22,246 nt of DNA, from positions 1-22,246 of the forward strand of contig JAMOTN010000068.1 in NCBI GenBank assembly GCA_027062325.1, written 5' to 3'. Origin of the DNA: a bacterium. Its GTDB lineage: Bacteria; JAMOTN01. The notes beneath the pieces are model-generated. The model was given only the letters and a program-made list of their open reading frames with translations, did not search any database and was not told the origin of the DNA. The position numbers and the translations under genes are program-made. Of the stretch, positions 6,091 through 12,932 are shown piece by piece (position 1 is the stretch's first letter; each line of letters starts with the position of its first letter).

Positions 6091-8806
6091 TTACTTGATA
6101 AAGTTTAGAGATTTGATTCCATCTTGTAGTAAAACCTTCAATGTGCTTTTCAAACTCTTCAAGTAGTTTTTTGACCTTTTGTCTTTCTTCTACAGACAAC
6201 TCCAAAGCCTTCAAAACATCCTCTATTGGTTGTCTGACACTGTTTATGAAGGATACGACATTTTGCCAAAATTCCTCTGCCTTTTGACGAGTTATCTCTT
6301 CCACTACTTCTCTTAAACTTTGCTGAATTCCCTCACTTGAGATAATCTTCTCAATTTTACTGGCAATCTCTCCTTGAGCCTCCTGAAAGTGAGAGATGAC
6401 TTCTTCAAGTACTCCATCCGCACGTTCATCTATGGAAACGGGGCTTGCAAATGGAAGAATTTTTCGCAGAAAACCAGTGTGAACATGCTTGAAAACTTCT
6501 TTAAAATCAACTTCAATGCGTAATTTTTCCAAATCCAGGATATTGTTTTCAACTTTTTTTATAATCTCTGCTAACCAATGCTGCCATTCAAACGACGGGG
6601 AAATTGAAGGTAATTCTACTTCAAGCTTTTCTGGCAGTAATTTGTCCACTTCAATGCCTTGCAACTCATCTTTAAGTGTTTTAAGGGCACCTTCTACCTC
6701 CGATTTTAAGTTTTCCATTTCCTTTTCAAGTCTTTTTTCGTATTCTTCAATTTTCTTCTCTAAATCCTCCCTCAAAATCCCACGGAATTCTTCCCTTAAT
6801 AGAGCTTCTATTCCATCTATTAGAAAATCTCCCTTGAAAATAGTTAGATGAGAAAACTGGGATTTTAGCCTTTCTAATTCATCCTCAATACTCGTGAATA
6901 TTTTATCTAACCAGCCCTTCTGAGAAATTTCTGTCAGTTCGTTTATAAGTCTTTCCGTTAACTTTCTAAAGTAGTCAGAAGCAGCAATTAAATTCTCACT
7001 TGCAATTGCTTGGATACTTTTTTGGGTGGTGATTACACTTATATGCACGACTTCTTCTTTGACTTCTTCCAAGCTTTCCACAATTCTCCTAAATCGTTCT
7101 TCCGATAGAAGTGAGCTTGTGTAGTTCAAAAACTTGGTGGATGCTTGACGGATTTTTTCGGTTTCGTCGGATATTAGAAGAAGCCCACTTTTGCAGGTGT
7201 TTTGGACCAGTTTTTGCCTGGTGTCAACTGTGGCAAAGGTTGAATATGCCTTTTCTATATAGGCTTTGTCCTGGGCAACGTAGATCAGATGATTCTTGAA
7301 GGGTTCAAAGTTGGAAAGGGCAACTATATCCTCAAATCTAATTTCATCGGGGTCAACTTCAAAAATGTATTCAAAGGTGTTAATTTGATTCTGTATAAAT
7401 CTAGCAACTGCTCTATCTATCTTATCCTTATACACTTTCGGGCGTAGAAATTCTTTCCACTCCGGATTATTCACGGCTTCTGGAAACTTTTTCTTAAATT
7501 CCACGGTATAGAAATACGTCATAGCAGAAATTGGAATTGCGACCACTCCTTCCAACCCACTTCTTTCAAGAACATGCCTTATAAAGAGAGCAACGCGAGA
7601 TATTATCTTTTCGGTTGAAGTGTCGTCAAACATTAGATCAAGTTTGTTTATCGCGCATATTAGGGAATGCATTTTTTGTTTGAAAACTTCTTTCAGCCTT
7701 TCAAGAAGTTCCACTTCACTCTCTTGGGCGTGTTTTGAGTAATCCACCACGAAAACTGCAACATCGGCTTTATTCAAATACTCTTCCGCTATCCTTTTGT
7801 GATCCTCTGCTCCTGCAAGGTCTGGCCCCGGAGTATCGTAAATTTCAAAATTAATACCGGGCTTTCGGGGATAATAAACACGCATTGTGGGAAGTCCTTC
7901 TCCTCTATCTTTTACCCTTTCAAACTCCATATGTATGTAATCCCATAGTTCTTCTTTTGTGGAAAAGTGCAAGGTTCTACCGCCGTATTCAAGCTTTAAC
8001 CCTCCATCGTGAGGAATGTATTCAATAACATTTGGGGTTGGAAGTTCAGCACTTGTCGGAGCAAACTCTTCTCCAAGCAGTGCGTTGACAACCATACTTT
8101 TGCCGGATTTCTTGGTGGCAAAGACCGCAACTTTTATATTTCTCAACTCAAGTTTTCTAAGATTTTCAATAATCGCTTTAAAATTATCACGAGTTGTTGT
8201 TACCAGTTCACCTACAATTTTTTTAAGCTGGGAACTGGCACCTATAAGTTCTGGATTCGCCTCTAGGTTAAAATTTTGAGCATACTTAAAAGATTCTTCG
8301 GCTGCTTCTATAACCTCTTCCTTTTGGCTTTCAAAAACTTTCAATGCTTTCTTTGTAGCAACTTCAGACGGGGTGCTGACGTTCCAACGAAGTCCTAAAA
8401 GAATTAACTGTTGAATCGTGTTTGCAACTTCCTTTTCATCCGAGGATTTGACAAGAAGTGTTACACTATTGGGGGTTAATTCGTAGGGGGATATCCCCAG
8501 TTTAAACACTTTATCTAGAGCCTCAGAAAGAGAATATACATCATAGCTTTCCGAGTTTACCTCCAGAACTGCTCCTTCGGAGAACTGAACCTCTTCTGCT
8601 ATCTTCCAAAAATATTTTTCTGCGGAATCAACTTTCTTAAGTCTGCGAGATAAAACTTCAAGTGAGCGGTAAAGCGGAGGGGTTTTAGAATCGTAAATTA
8701 TCACGTATTTTTCTCCGGATGTGAGTAAATTTTCAAGCTCTTTTTCTGATCTGGCAACTTTTACACCTCTGTATTGCATTGAAGGAGATTGAATTGGATT
8801 GATCAT
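6083..8806 (-). CDS. dynamin-like GTPase A (907 aa)
   Basis: Large dynamin-superfamily GTPase. An N-terminal alpha/beta-looking domain (about 15-165) precedes a helical linker and the G domain: ATKKSGKS (G1, 230-237), ELPTPN (G2 region, 254-259), DTPGPD (G3, 324-329), NKLD (G4, 387-390) and ISA (G5, 426-428). The first P-loop residue is Ala instead of Gly. Residues from about 440 to 907 are helical, with long Glu/Lys-rich coiled-coil stretches (about 685-725) and a more hydrophobic patch FLRKILPFASPVS near 785-800 that could be a membrane-contacting tip; that role is inference. The start ATG follows AAGGAGGT at eight bases. An extended -10 promoter lies upstream, so this gene can head its own transcript with the tail-anchored protein and the other two GTPases. 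Its N-terminal and G domains are paralogous to the 695-aa protein. Confidence 0.9.
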   Translation of the reverse strand: MINPIQSPSMQYRGVKVARSEKELENLLTSGEKYVIIYDSKTPPLYRSLEVLSRRLKKVDSAEKYFWKIAEEVQFSEGAVLEVNSESYDVYSLSEALDKVFKLGISPYELTPNSVTLLVKSSDEKEVANTIQQLILLGLRWNVSTPSEVATKKALKVFESQKEEVIEAAEESFKYAQNFNLEANPELIGASSQLKKIVGELVTTTRDNFKAIIENLRKLELRNIKVAVFATKKSGKSMVVNALLGEEFAPTSAELPTPNVIEYIPHDGGLKLEYGGRTLHFSTKEELWDYIHMEFERVKDRGEGLPTMRVYYPRKPGINFEIYDTPGPDLAGAEDHKRIAEEYLNKADVAVFVVDYSKHAQESEVELLERLKEVFKQKMHSLICAINKLDLMFDDTSTEKIISRVALFIRHVLERSGLEGVVAIPISAMTYFYTVEFKKKFPEAVNNPEWKEFLRPKVYKDKIDRAVARFIQNQINTFEYIFEVDPDEIRFEDIVALSNFEPFKNHLIYVAQDKAYIEKAYSTFATVDTRQKLVQNTCKSGLLLISDETEKIRQASTKFLNYTSSLLSEERFRRIVESLEEVKEEVVHISVITTQKSIQAIASENLIAASDYFRKLTERLINELTEISQKGWLDKIFTSIEDELERLKSQFSHLTIFKGDFLIDGIEALLREEFRGILREDLEKKIEEYEKRLEKEMENLKSEVEGALKTLKDELQGIEVDKLLPEKLEVELPSISPSFEWQHWLAEIIKKVENNILDLEKLRIEVDFKEVFKHVHTGFLRKILPFASPVSIDERADGVLEEVISHFQEAQGEIASKIEKIISSEGIQQSLREVVEEITRQKAEEFWQNVVSFINSVRQPIEDVLKALELSVEERQKVKKLLEEFEKHIEGFTTRWNQISKLYQVKR

Positions 8807-8888
8807 TTATACCTACCTCCTTGTCCAAAAATTCAAACATACTTTTCACGTTTTTGTCATTATTTTGTGATAAAAGCAAACCGGTAAC

Positions 8889-8897
8889 ATTATATCA
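8889..8897 (-). promoter_or_regulatory. extended -10 promoter ahead of the 907-aa dynamin gene
   Basis: The complement reads TGATATAAT, a perfect TGnTATAAT extended -10 element, in the 148-bp space between the 429-aa gene and the 907-aa gene. No good -35 is present, which extended -10 promoters tolerate. The leader would be about 75 bases. It suggests the downstream four genes can be expressed apart from the first two. Confidence 0.5.
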
Positions 8898-8954
8898 AAT
8901 ATTCGCCTTTGCTTTTTTCTCCCCCTTCTTTTCTTCTTGGTTGGAGGTTGAAAT

Positions 8955-10244
8955 TTATAAAATATCAAGATTGTCAAACTTTTTTTCAAATTTTTCTTCA
9001 AATACTTTTTCAAATTCTTCTGTAGGATGATCTTTGCGATAGATGAGTTTTTCTTCTTTAGTTGATGCAATTTCTTCAAGCTTTAAATTAGCTTGCAGGA
9101 GGAGTTTGTAGAACGACAGTAGGATTTCATCGGCGAATTCTCCATAGGAATCCCATTTTTTCATTGTTTGCTTCACCCTAACAATTGCTTCTGCTGCTAT
9201 ACGTGCTGTGATCTCAGTGCGACTGGTTGGACTATAAAGCCGTAAGGGTTTTAAAATCTTTCTCTTTAAACTGTCAACGATGTAGTCAGCAATACTTCCT
9301 CCATAGCCCCCGCGATAGAGAAATTCAAAAATTAGCTCATCCCACATTTCAATCTCGCTTTCAACGACTCTGCCGTTGGCGATCACATCTCCAAAAATCT
9401 TTGAGGTTAAATTTGCGTGAGATTTTATCACAGTGGCAATTTCCTCGTCTGAAAAGATACGCCTGATGTGGTAAGTTATATCGTGCAACAACTTTGTTTT
9501 TAAAAGATCAGCTGCTGTGAATAGGACAGAAAGATACCTTTCGAAAAGATTGTTGATTTCTTTTATATTCCAATGTACATCTGGAGAAAAATAGTCCAAG
9601 CTATCGGCAAGTAGTTTCGTTCCATAAAAGGTACCAGTTTTCCTTCTTCTACGAAGTAAATCCAGCAAGGATTTTCTTCCGTCATTCAACTCTGAGATAA
9701 GAGATAAACCTCCTTTAAGAAGTTCTGTCACCGTGGAGATCACTTTAGCACTCTTCACTTTTTTCCTAAGTTCCTCAGCCATCCTGTAACAGATCGGTAA
9801 ATCCTCCACAGGTATACCCTGAGAAATATCCAGAATGGATTCTGCAGTTTCAGCTATGAGAGTTTTATCAGCAGAAGAGATTTCCCACTTTTTCAAAACG
9901 CGCGGTGAGAACTTTTTTATCACCTTGTTATACAATTCAATTTCTATTTCAGGGATGATAAGTTGCTTTTGCTCGGCAACTATTCTGGATATTTCCTTTA
10001 CCTTTTCCTTAAATTCTTCTATGGACATGGGCGTGTGATAATCCTTAATCTTTTGTTGAACGTAAAGTAACAGCTGGCCAGAAAGCTTTGAAAGTGCAGA
10101 GCTGACAAGTTTAATATAACTTGGATGTTTTTTCACAACTTTTTGTATTTCGCTTGCAATTTCAAGGATAAGCTGATTGTCAAATTTTTTCTTTTCAAAT
10201 TCCCTTTTCGATTCCCTTTTCCCAAATTTACCCCTCTTTACCAT
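8955..10244 (-). CDS. helical protein of unknown family in the dynamin cluster
   Basis: The 429-residue product matches no family I can name. It appears entirely alpha-helical and highly charged, with no signal peptide, no clear transmembrane helix and no nucleotide-binding motif. A basic start (KRGKFGKRESKREFEKKKF) and an acidic/basic end (EEKFEKKFDNLDIL) flank a body with Leu-rich segments such as LLKGGLSLISEL. The frame also opens at GTG 10253, but AAAGGGGTGG (10259-10250) sits five bases before ATG 10244, so that start is chosen. The gene lies between the 341-aa protein and the 907-aa GTPase, same strand, 148 bp before the latter. It may be an accessory or effector subunit of the dynamin system; that rests on position alone. 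Confidence 0.75.
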   Translation of the reverse strand: MVKRGKFGKRESKREFEKKKFDNQLILEIASEIQKVVKKHPSYIKLVSSALSKLSGQLLLYVQQKIKDYHTPMSIEEFKEKVKEISRIVAEQKQLIIPEIEIELYNKVIKKFSPRVLKKWEISSADKTLIAETAESILDISQGIPVEDLPICYRMAEELRKKVKSAKVISTVTELLKGGLSLISELNDGRKSLLDLLRRRRKTGTFYGTKLLADSLDYFSPDVHWNIKEINNLFERYLSVLFTAADLLKTKLLHDITYHIRRIFSDEEIATVIKSHANLTSKIFGDVIANGRVVESEIEMWDELIFEFLYRGGYGGSIADYIVDSLKRKILKPLRLYSPTSRTEITARIAAEAIVRVKQTMKKWDSYGEFADEILLSFYKLLLQANLKLEEIASTKEEKLIYRKDHPTEEFEKVFEEKFEKKFDNLDIL

Positions 10245-10328
10245 CCAAACCACCCCTTTCTTTTTGGGGAAGGTCCTACGAGCAGCCTTCAGGAAATTGT
10301 TGTGGTAGAACCTACCCCTTTGCTACCC

Positions 10329-10357
10329 CTGCCCTGCGTATAGAAGATACAGGGCAG
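10329..10357. repeat. inverted repeat / RNA hairpin without a T-tract
   Basis: CTGCCCT at 10329-10335 pairs with AGGGCAG at 10351-10357, and inside it GTAT (10338-10341) pairs with ATAC (10347-10350), leaving the loop AGAAG and a two-base bulge. Neither strand has a run of T after it, so a plain intrinsic terminator is unlikely. It could be a processing or mRNA-stabilising structure between the 341-aa and 429-aa genes. Confidence 0.6.
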
Positions 10358-10418
10358 AAAAGCCACAGAGCAGAAAAGCTGAAGCAGAGTGTGTTAAGCT
10401 GTGGTGGCGTTACTATGG

Positions 10419-10433
10419 GTTGGTTTTGCAATT
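10419..10433. repeat. 15-bp direct repeat, copy 1
   Basis: GTTGGTTTTGCAATT occurs here and again, same orientation, at 12374-12388. The two copies bracket the 341-aa gene and the two pseudogenes. A shorter relative (CTTTGCAATTG) is at about 10462. Confidence 0.75.
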
Positions 10434-10552
10434 GTGTTCCAGCTTTATAGTTACATCTAAGCTTTGCAATTGCGCCAAAGTTTGGATTTTAAGCAGAAGT
10501 TCCAAGCCACTTTCTCTGGTTTTTGGCTGTGGCTCTCAGCATATCAAGGAAG

Positions 10553-11578
10553 CTACACCAAATCCTTCGTGATATCCACGAATATTTGTGACGCGCTGTC
10601 AAAAAGAGATGTAATCTTCTCGGCAATTTCTCTTGCAAAGGATTCGTTCATTTTGCTACTCAATCCCCATTTAACTGCAGTTCCTATAAGGGGGATGAAA
10701 CGTGTAAGCTGTTTTGAAGTGGATCTGGCAAACAGTCTTGTTGCCATTCGTTGAAGGGTTGCTCTCAAACCCTTTCGTGTAAATAGATAGCGGACTTCTG
10801 CTATGAATGCTGAGGTAAGTTTGGTAACAACAGGACTTTTTACAAGTTTGTCTGTAAGTTGTGGGAGAAATTTTGAAATTGTGTAGTGTTTGGCAATGCC
10901 GTGTGCTAGTGCTTTTGCCACACTTTGACTCACCGTTTTTCTCGCCATTGAATTGAATTTCCTTTGCAAAGACTTTTTGACTTGCTTAGCCAGATTCTCA
11001 AAAGCAATAACGGTAAACGCGGTGGCAAGGATAGATTCTATAACTAACGTGCTGTATCTAGAGGAAAACTTGTAGGTGCTGTTTAGTGTAGCCGCTACCT
11101 CGCCCCCCATTGATGCTAATTTGATAAATCCCGAAACAGGACCCAGGGCATTTGAAGCAAGGTCTAAAAGACTTGATAGGATGTTGTGATTTTGGAGTTC
11201 GGCGTAAAGATTTTTGAAAACAAGATTAAATATCATACTTTTCACTCTGTTGATTTTTACAAAGTTTGGTCTGTTTAAAACTGCTTCAACTACGCATTCT
11301 GCAATCTTCTTTTTCAACCTTCTTTCTTCTGGAGTAAGTTTTTCAAGCTTGACAGGCTTTATTTCAAGCATTTGAAAAACTGCCTCCACAGCCGGTGCCA
11401 CAACTTCAAATATTTTTTCTTTCAAATTCCGATAGTCCCCCATAAGTGTTTCTATTTCTTTCTCTATTTCTTTCTCAACTTTTCTTTTCTCAATGATGGC
11501 TTTTAGAGCTGAACCAACAGCCTCATAAATGAATTGCTCATTAGAAAGATGGGAAATTACGAAGAGATTTTTCCTCAT
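10553..11578 (-). CDS. helical protein with EcsC/DUF697-like C-terminal motif, first gene of the dynamin cluster
   Basis: The 341-residue product is predicted helical, with a hydrophobic stretch near residues 178-193 (LVIESILATAFTVIAF) and a C-terminal segment RFIPLIGTAVKWGLSSKMN (about 293-311). The latter resembles the hydrophobic 'iPxiGaxxgaxxN' ending of EcsC and DUF697 proteins, a family that often occurs with dynamin-type or small GTPases. This is a resemblance by eye, not a domain hit. The frame opens further upstream at ATG 11629, but that ATG has no ribosome site, whereas GGGGGGAGG (complement of 11582-11590) sits just before ATG 11578. It is the most upstream gene of the cluster and is followed by a 308-bp gap. 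Likely membrane-associated; its role is unknown. Confidence 0.7.
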   Translation of the reverse strand: MRKNLFVISHLSNEQFIYEAVGSALKAIIEKRKVEKEIEKEIETLMGDYRNLKEKIFEVVAPAVEAVFQMLEIKPVKLEKLTPEERRLKKKIAECVVEAVLNRPNFVKINRVKSMIFNLVFKNLYAELQNHNILSSLLDLASNALGPVSGFIKLASMGGEVAATLNSTYKFSSRYSTLVIESILATAFTVIAFENLAKQVKKSLQRKFNSMARKTVSQSVAKALAHGIAKHYTISKFLPQLTDKLVKSPVVTKLTSAFIAEVRYLFTRKGLRATLQRMATRLFARSTSKQLTRFIPLIGTAVKWGLSSKMNESFAREIAEKITSLFDSASQIFVDITKDLV

Positions 11579-11728
11579 CTTCCTCCCCCCTTTTTTGCTT
11601 TTTTCTCCTCGCTTCTTACCTGCTTTCATTTATAAAGAGCAAGGTGGAAACAATTTTGTGACATGAAATTTTAAAATTTTGAAGGCAACCATTCTTGACA
11701 GTGCCAAACGAGGCATTGCTAATTCATG

Positions 11729-12225
11729 CTATTCTTCACTTGTTCCTTCCTGAAAATGTAGAAGGTATTTCTTGGTTTTATTGAAAAGGAGACGATATTG
11801 ATTTTCGATGCGAATGCGCGGATCATCTTCTATTAGAGGATTAGAGGGAACCCCGCTTCGAAAATTATGTTTTTCGCTACTTTTTGCTTTATTAGTTCTA
11901 AAAGTTCCTCATTGTTGAGCTTTTCAATTTTTTCAATTCCTGCAACCACGCAACACATTTTCAATACGTCTTTTGAAATACTGTCAATTTTGTTAGAATG
12001 CCTTTTTAACAGTTCAGATTTTGCTTGAATGGTCCAGTTGGGATGAAATACAAGCTCTCTTGCTTTGTTAGTAACTATGAGGTAGTTCCCGCGGTATCAC
12101 ACCGTTATCTTGACAAGAAATGCCAGGGTAGAAAAGCTGTCAACACTCGTTCTTACAAGTAGAAAGGGGTATGCAGTAGAACTTGCAAAAAAATGACCAA
12201 ACGTAAGAACTGCCTGTTTCCTTTT
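11729..12225 (-). pseudogene. broken gene with one in-frame stop and one frameshift
   Basis: Reading the minus strand from 12225, a frame encodes 42 protein-like residues ending FSTLAFLVKITV, meets TGA (12099-12097), continues in the same frame with YRGNYLIVTNKARELVFHPN and about 65 more residues to FEAG, then reaches TAA at 11835-11833. One frame over, starting at the GGGG just before that stop, the sequence continues as GVPSNPLIEDDPRIRIENQY and on to HFQEGTSEE and TAG at 11731-11729. Joined, the pieces give roughly 155 residues. There is no start codon with a ribosome site, so the 5' end is also lost. I do not recognise the family. TGA as selenocysteine is unlikely given the additional frameshift and missing start. 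Confidence 0.65.
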
Positions 12226-12230
12226 TCAGG

Positions 12231-12356
12231 GCTGTGAAACGCTACTTACAAGAGTGTTATCAGATGGAGGTGTGCAGCTGTAACACTATAAAAGACATAG
12301 CAGAAAAAATTGGAACATCCCCAGCAAAACTTTGGGAAGAGATAAAAACTGGGTGA
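12231..12356 (+). pseudogene. C-terminal remnant of a DUF4405-type protein gene
   Basis: This plus-strand frame encodes 41 residues ending in TGA: it starts AVKRYLQECY and finishes IAEKIGTSPAKLWEEIKTG. It aligns without gaps to residues 172-208 of the intact membrane protein at 12933-13580 (VKRYLEDKY and ISEKTGASPAQIWEEL), with about half the positions identical. No start codon or upstream membrane part survives. It is a fragment of a former paralogue, not an independent gene. Confidence 0.75.
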
Positions 12357-12369
12357 AGTTTTAGATAGT

Positions 12370-12410
12370 TAGTGTTGGTTTTGCAATTATCAACTAAAAC
12401 ACAAACACTA
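12370..12410. repeat. inverted repeat at the stop codon of the OsmC gene
   Basis: TAGTGTT (12370-12376) pairs with AACACTA (12404-12410) and GTTTT (12378-12382) with AAAAC (12396-12400). On the minus strand the stem begins with the TAG stop of the OsmC-family gene. There is no clear T-tract after it, so terminator function is possible but weak. Confidence 0.4.
12374..12388. repeat. 15-bp direct repeat, copy 2
   Basis: GTTGGTTTTGCAATT, identical and in the same orientation as 10419-10433. This copy forms one arm and part of the loop of the hairpin behind the OsmC-family gene. Confidence 0.75.
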
Positions 12411-12815
12411 GCCTGTTTCAACTATTATCTCCATCTCTTCAATGTTAACCATTGCATGGACTGGACAGTACTTCTTGGCACTGCTCATAAGTTTTTCAGC
12501 AGCTTCTTTTTCCATTCCCTTGAATTTAAATTTTATCGTTATTTTTTCGTAAACAACTGGTGGTTTTTCTGATTGCTGGGCTTCCACCTCTACTTCTACT
12601 TCTGGTAAAGGTAAGTGTCTCTTAGCAAGTATTAACTTTGCAGTAGCAATAAGACATGAGGGAATTGCAGCCAAAAAGTATTCCATAGGAGTTGGAGCAG
12701 CATCATCTCCCCCTGCTTCTTTTGGTTCATCCATAGATATTTCATGATGGCGCACCTTTGCTTTGAAGTTGAGTTTATTTTCTTCAGAGATTCCCTTAAA
12801 ACTTTTGATTTTCAC
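12408..12815 (-). CDS. OsmC/Ohr-family protein
   Basis: The product is 135 residues, the usual size for the OsmC/Ohr superfamily of cytoplasmic thiol-dependent peroxidase-like proteins. It carries the two family cysteines, in the central helix (AAIPSCLIATAKL) and in the later KKYCPVHAMV motif. The preceding GGDDAAPTPMEYFLAA corresponds to the conserved 'p.P.e.llaal..C' lead-in. These cysteines normally form the redox pair that reduces organic hydroperoxides; YhfA-like members have other or unknown substrates, and I cannot separate the subgroups here. The frame can be extended to TTG 12845, but AAGGAGGGG (12830-12822) stands six bases before GTG 12815, which I take as the start. It diverges from the DUF4405-type gene across about 117 bp. 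Confidence 0.85.
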   Translation of the reverse strand: MKIKSFKGISEENKLNFKAKVRHHEISMDEPKEAGGDDAAPTPMEYFLAAIPSCLIATAKLILAKRHLPLPEVEVEVEAQQSEKPPVVYEKITIKFKFKGMEKEAAEKLMSSAKKYCPVHAMVNIEEMEIIVETG

Positions 12816-12864
12816 TAAAATCCCCTCCTTGACTAAAAAAAACAACTAAGAACCTTATTTTAAA

Positions 12865-12870
12865 ATTATA
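12865..12870 (-). promoter_or_regulatory. possible -10 box for the OsmC-family gene
   Basis: The complement reads TATAAT about 50 bases upstream of GTG 12815. No convincing -35 is found at the expected spacing, so the call rests on the -10 match and position. Confidence 0.35.
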
Positions 12871-12893
12871 CCTCATAAAAATTTAGAATTAGC

Positions 12894-12899
12894 TATAAT
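12894..12899 (+). promoter_or_regulatory. possible -10 box for the DUF4405-type gene
   Basis: TATAAT lies 33 bases before ATG 12933, in the divergent space. No good -35 is visible. Transcription would begin near 12906, leaving a short leader with the GGGGGTGG ribosome site. Confidence 0.4.
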
Positions 12900-12932
12900 A
12901 ATCGATAATCTAAAAAAATAGGGGGTGGCTTT

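Larger units (their letters stand above)
10245..10552. other. 308-bp non-coding gap between the first two genes of the cluster
   Basis: I see no supported gene here. The gap holds a strong inverted repeat (10329-10357), two copies of TTTGCAATTG about 40 bases apart (near 10425 and 10465), one of them in a 15-mer that recurs at 12374, and a duplicated CTACCCCT at 10312-10330. On the minus strand one open stretch downstream of the 341-aa gene (about 10417-10535) has protein-like composition but no start codon or ribosome site. Confidence 0.55.
11579..12407. other. 829-bp gap made of gene relics
   Basis: No intact gene is present. From left to right it contains the leader of the 341-aa gene with a perfect 14-bp AT palindrome (AAATTTTAAAATTT, 11666-11679), a minus-strand pseudogene (11729-12225), a plus-strand gene remnant (12231-12356), and a hairpin with the second copy of a 15-bp repeat. 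The two relics meet within about five bases near 12228, which looks like an old recombination junction. Confidence 0.7.

Noticed and set aside
8846-9079. 77-codon Lys-rich minus-strand frame
   Set aside because: It overlaps the 3' end of the 429-aa gene out of frame, and its composition follows from A-rich DNA.
10400-10480. CRISPR-like repeats around TTTGCAATTG
   Set aside because: Only two or three copies of 10-15 bp, without regular spacing or conserved 24-40 bp units.
10464-10754. 96-codon plus-strand frame
   Set aside because: Most of it is the shadow of the minus-strand 341-aa gene, and it has no ribosome site or family likeness.
12097-12099. TGA as a selenocysteine codon in the broken gene
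   Set aside because: The same frame is further broken by a frameshift and lacks a start; no SECIS-like stem was evident after the TGA.
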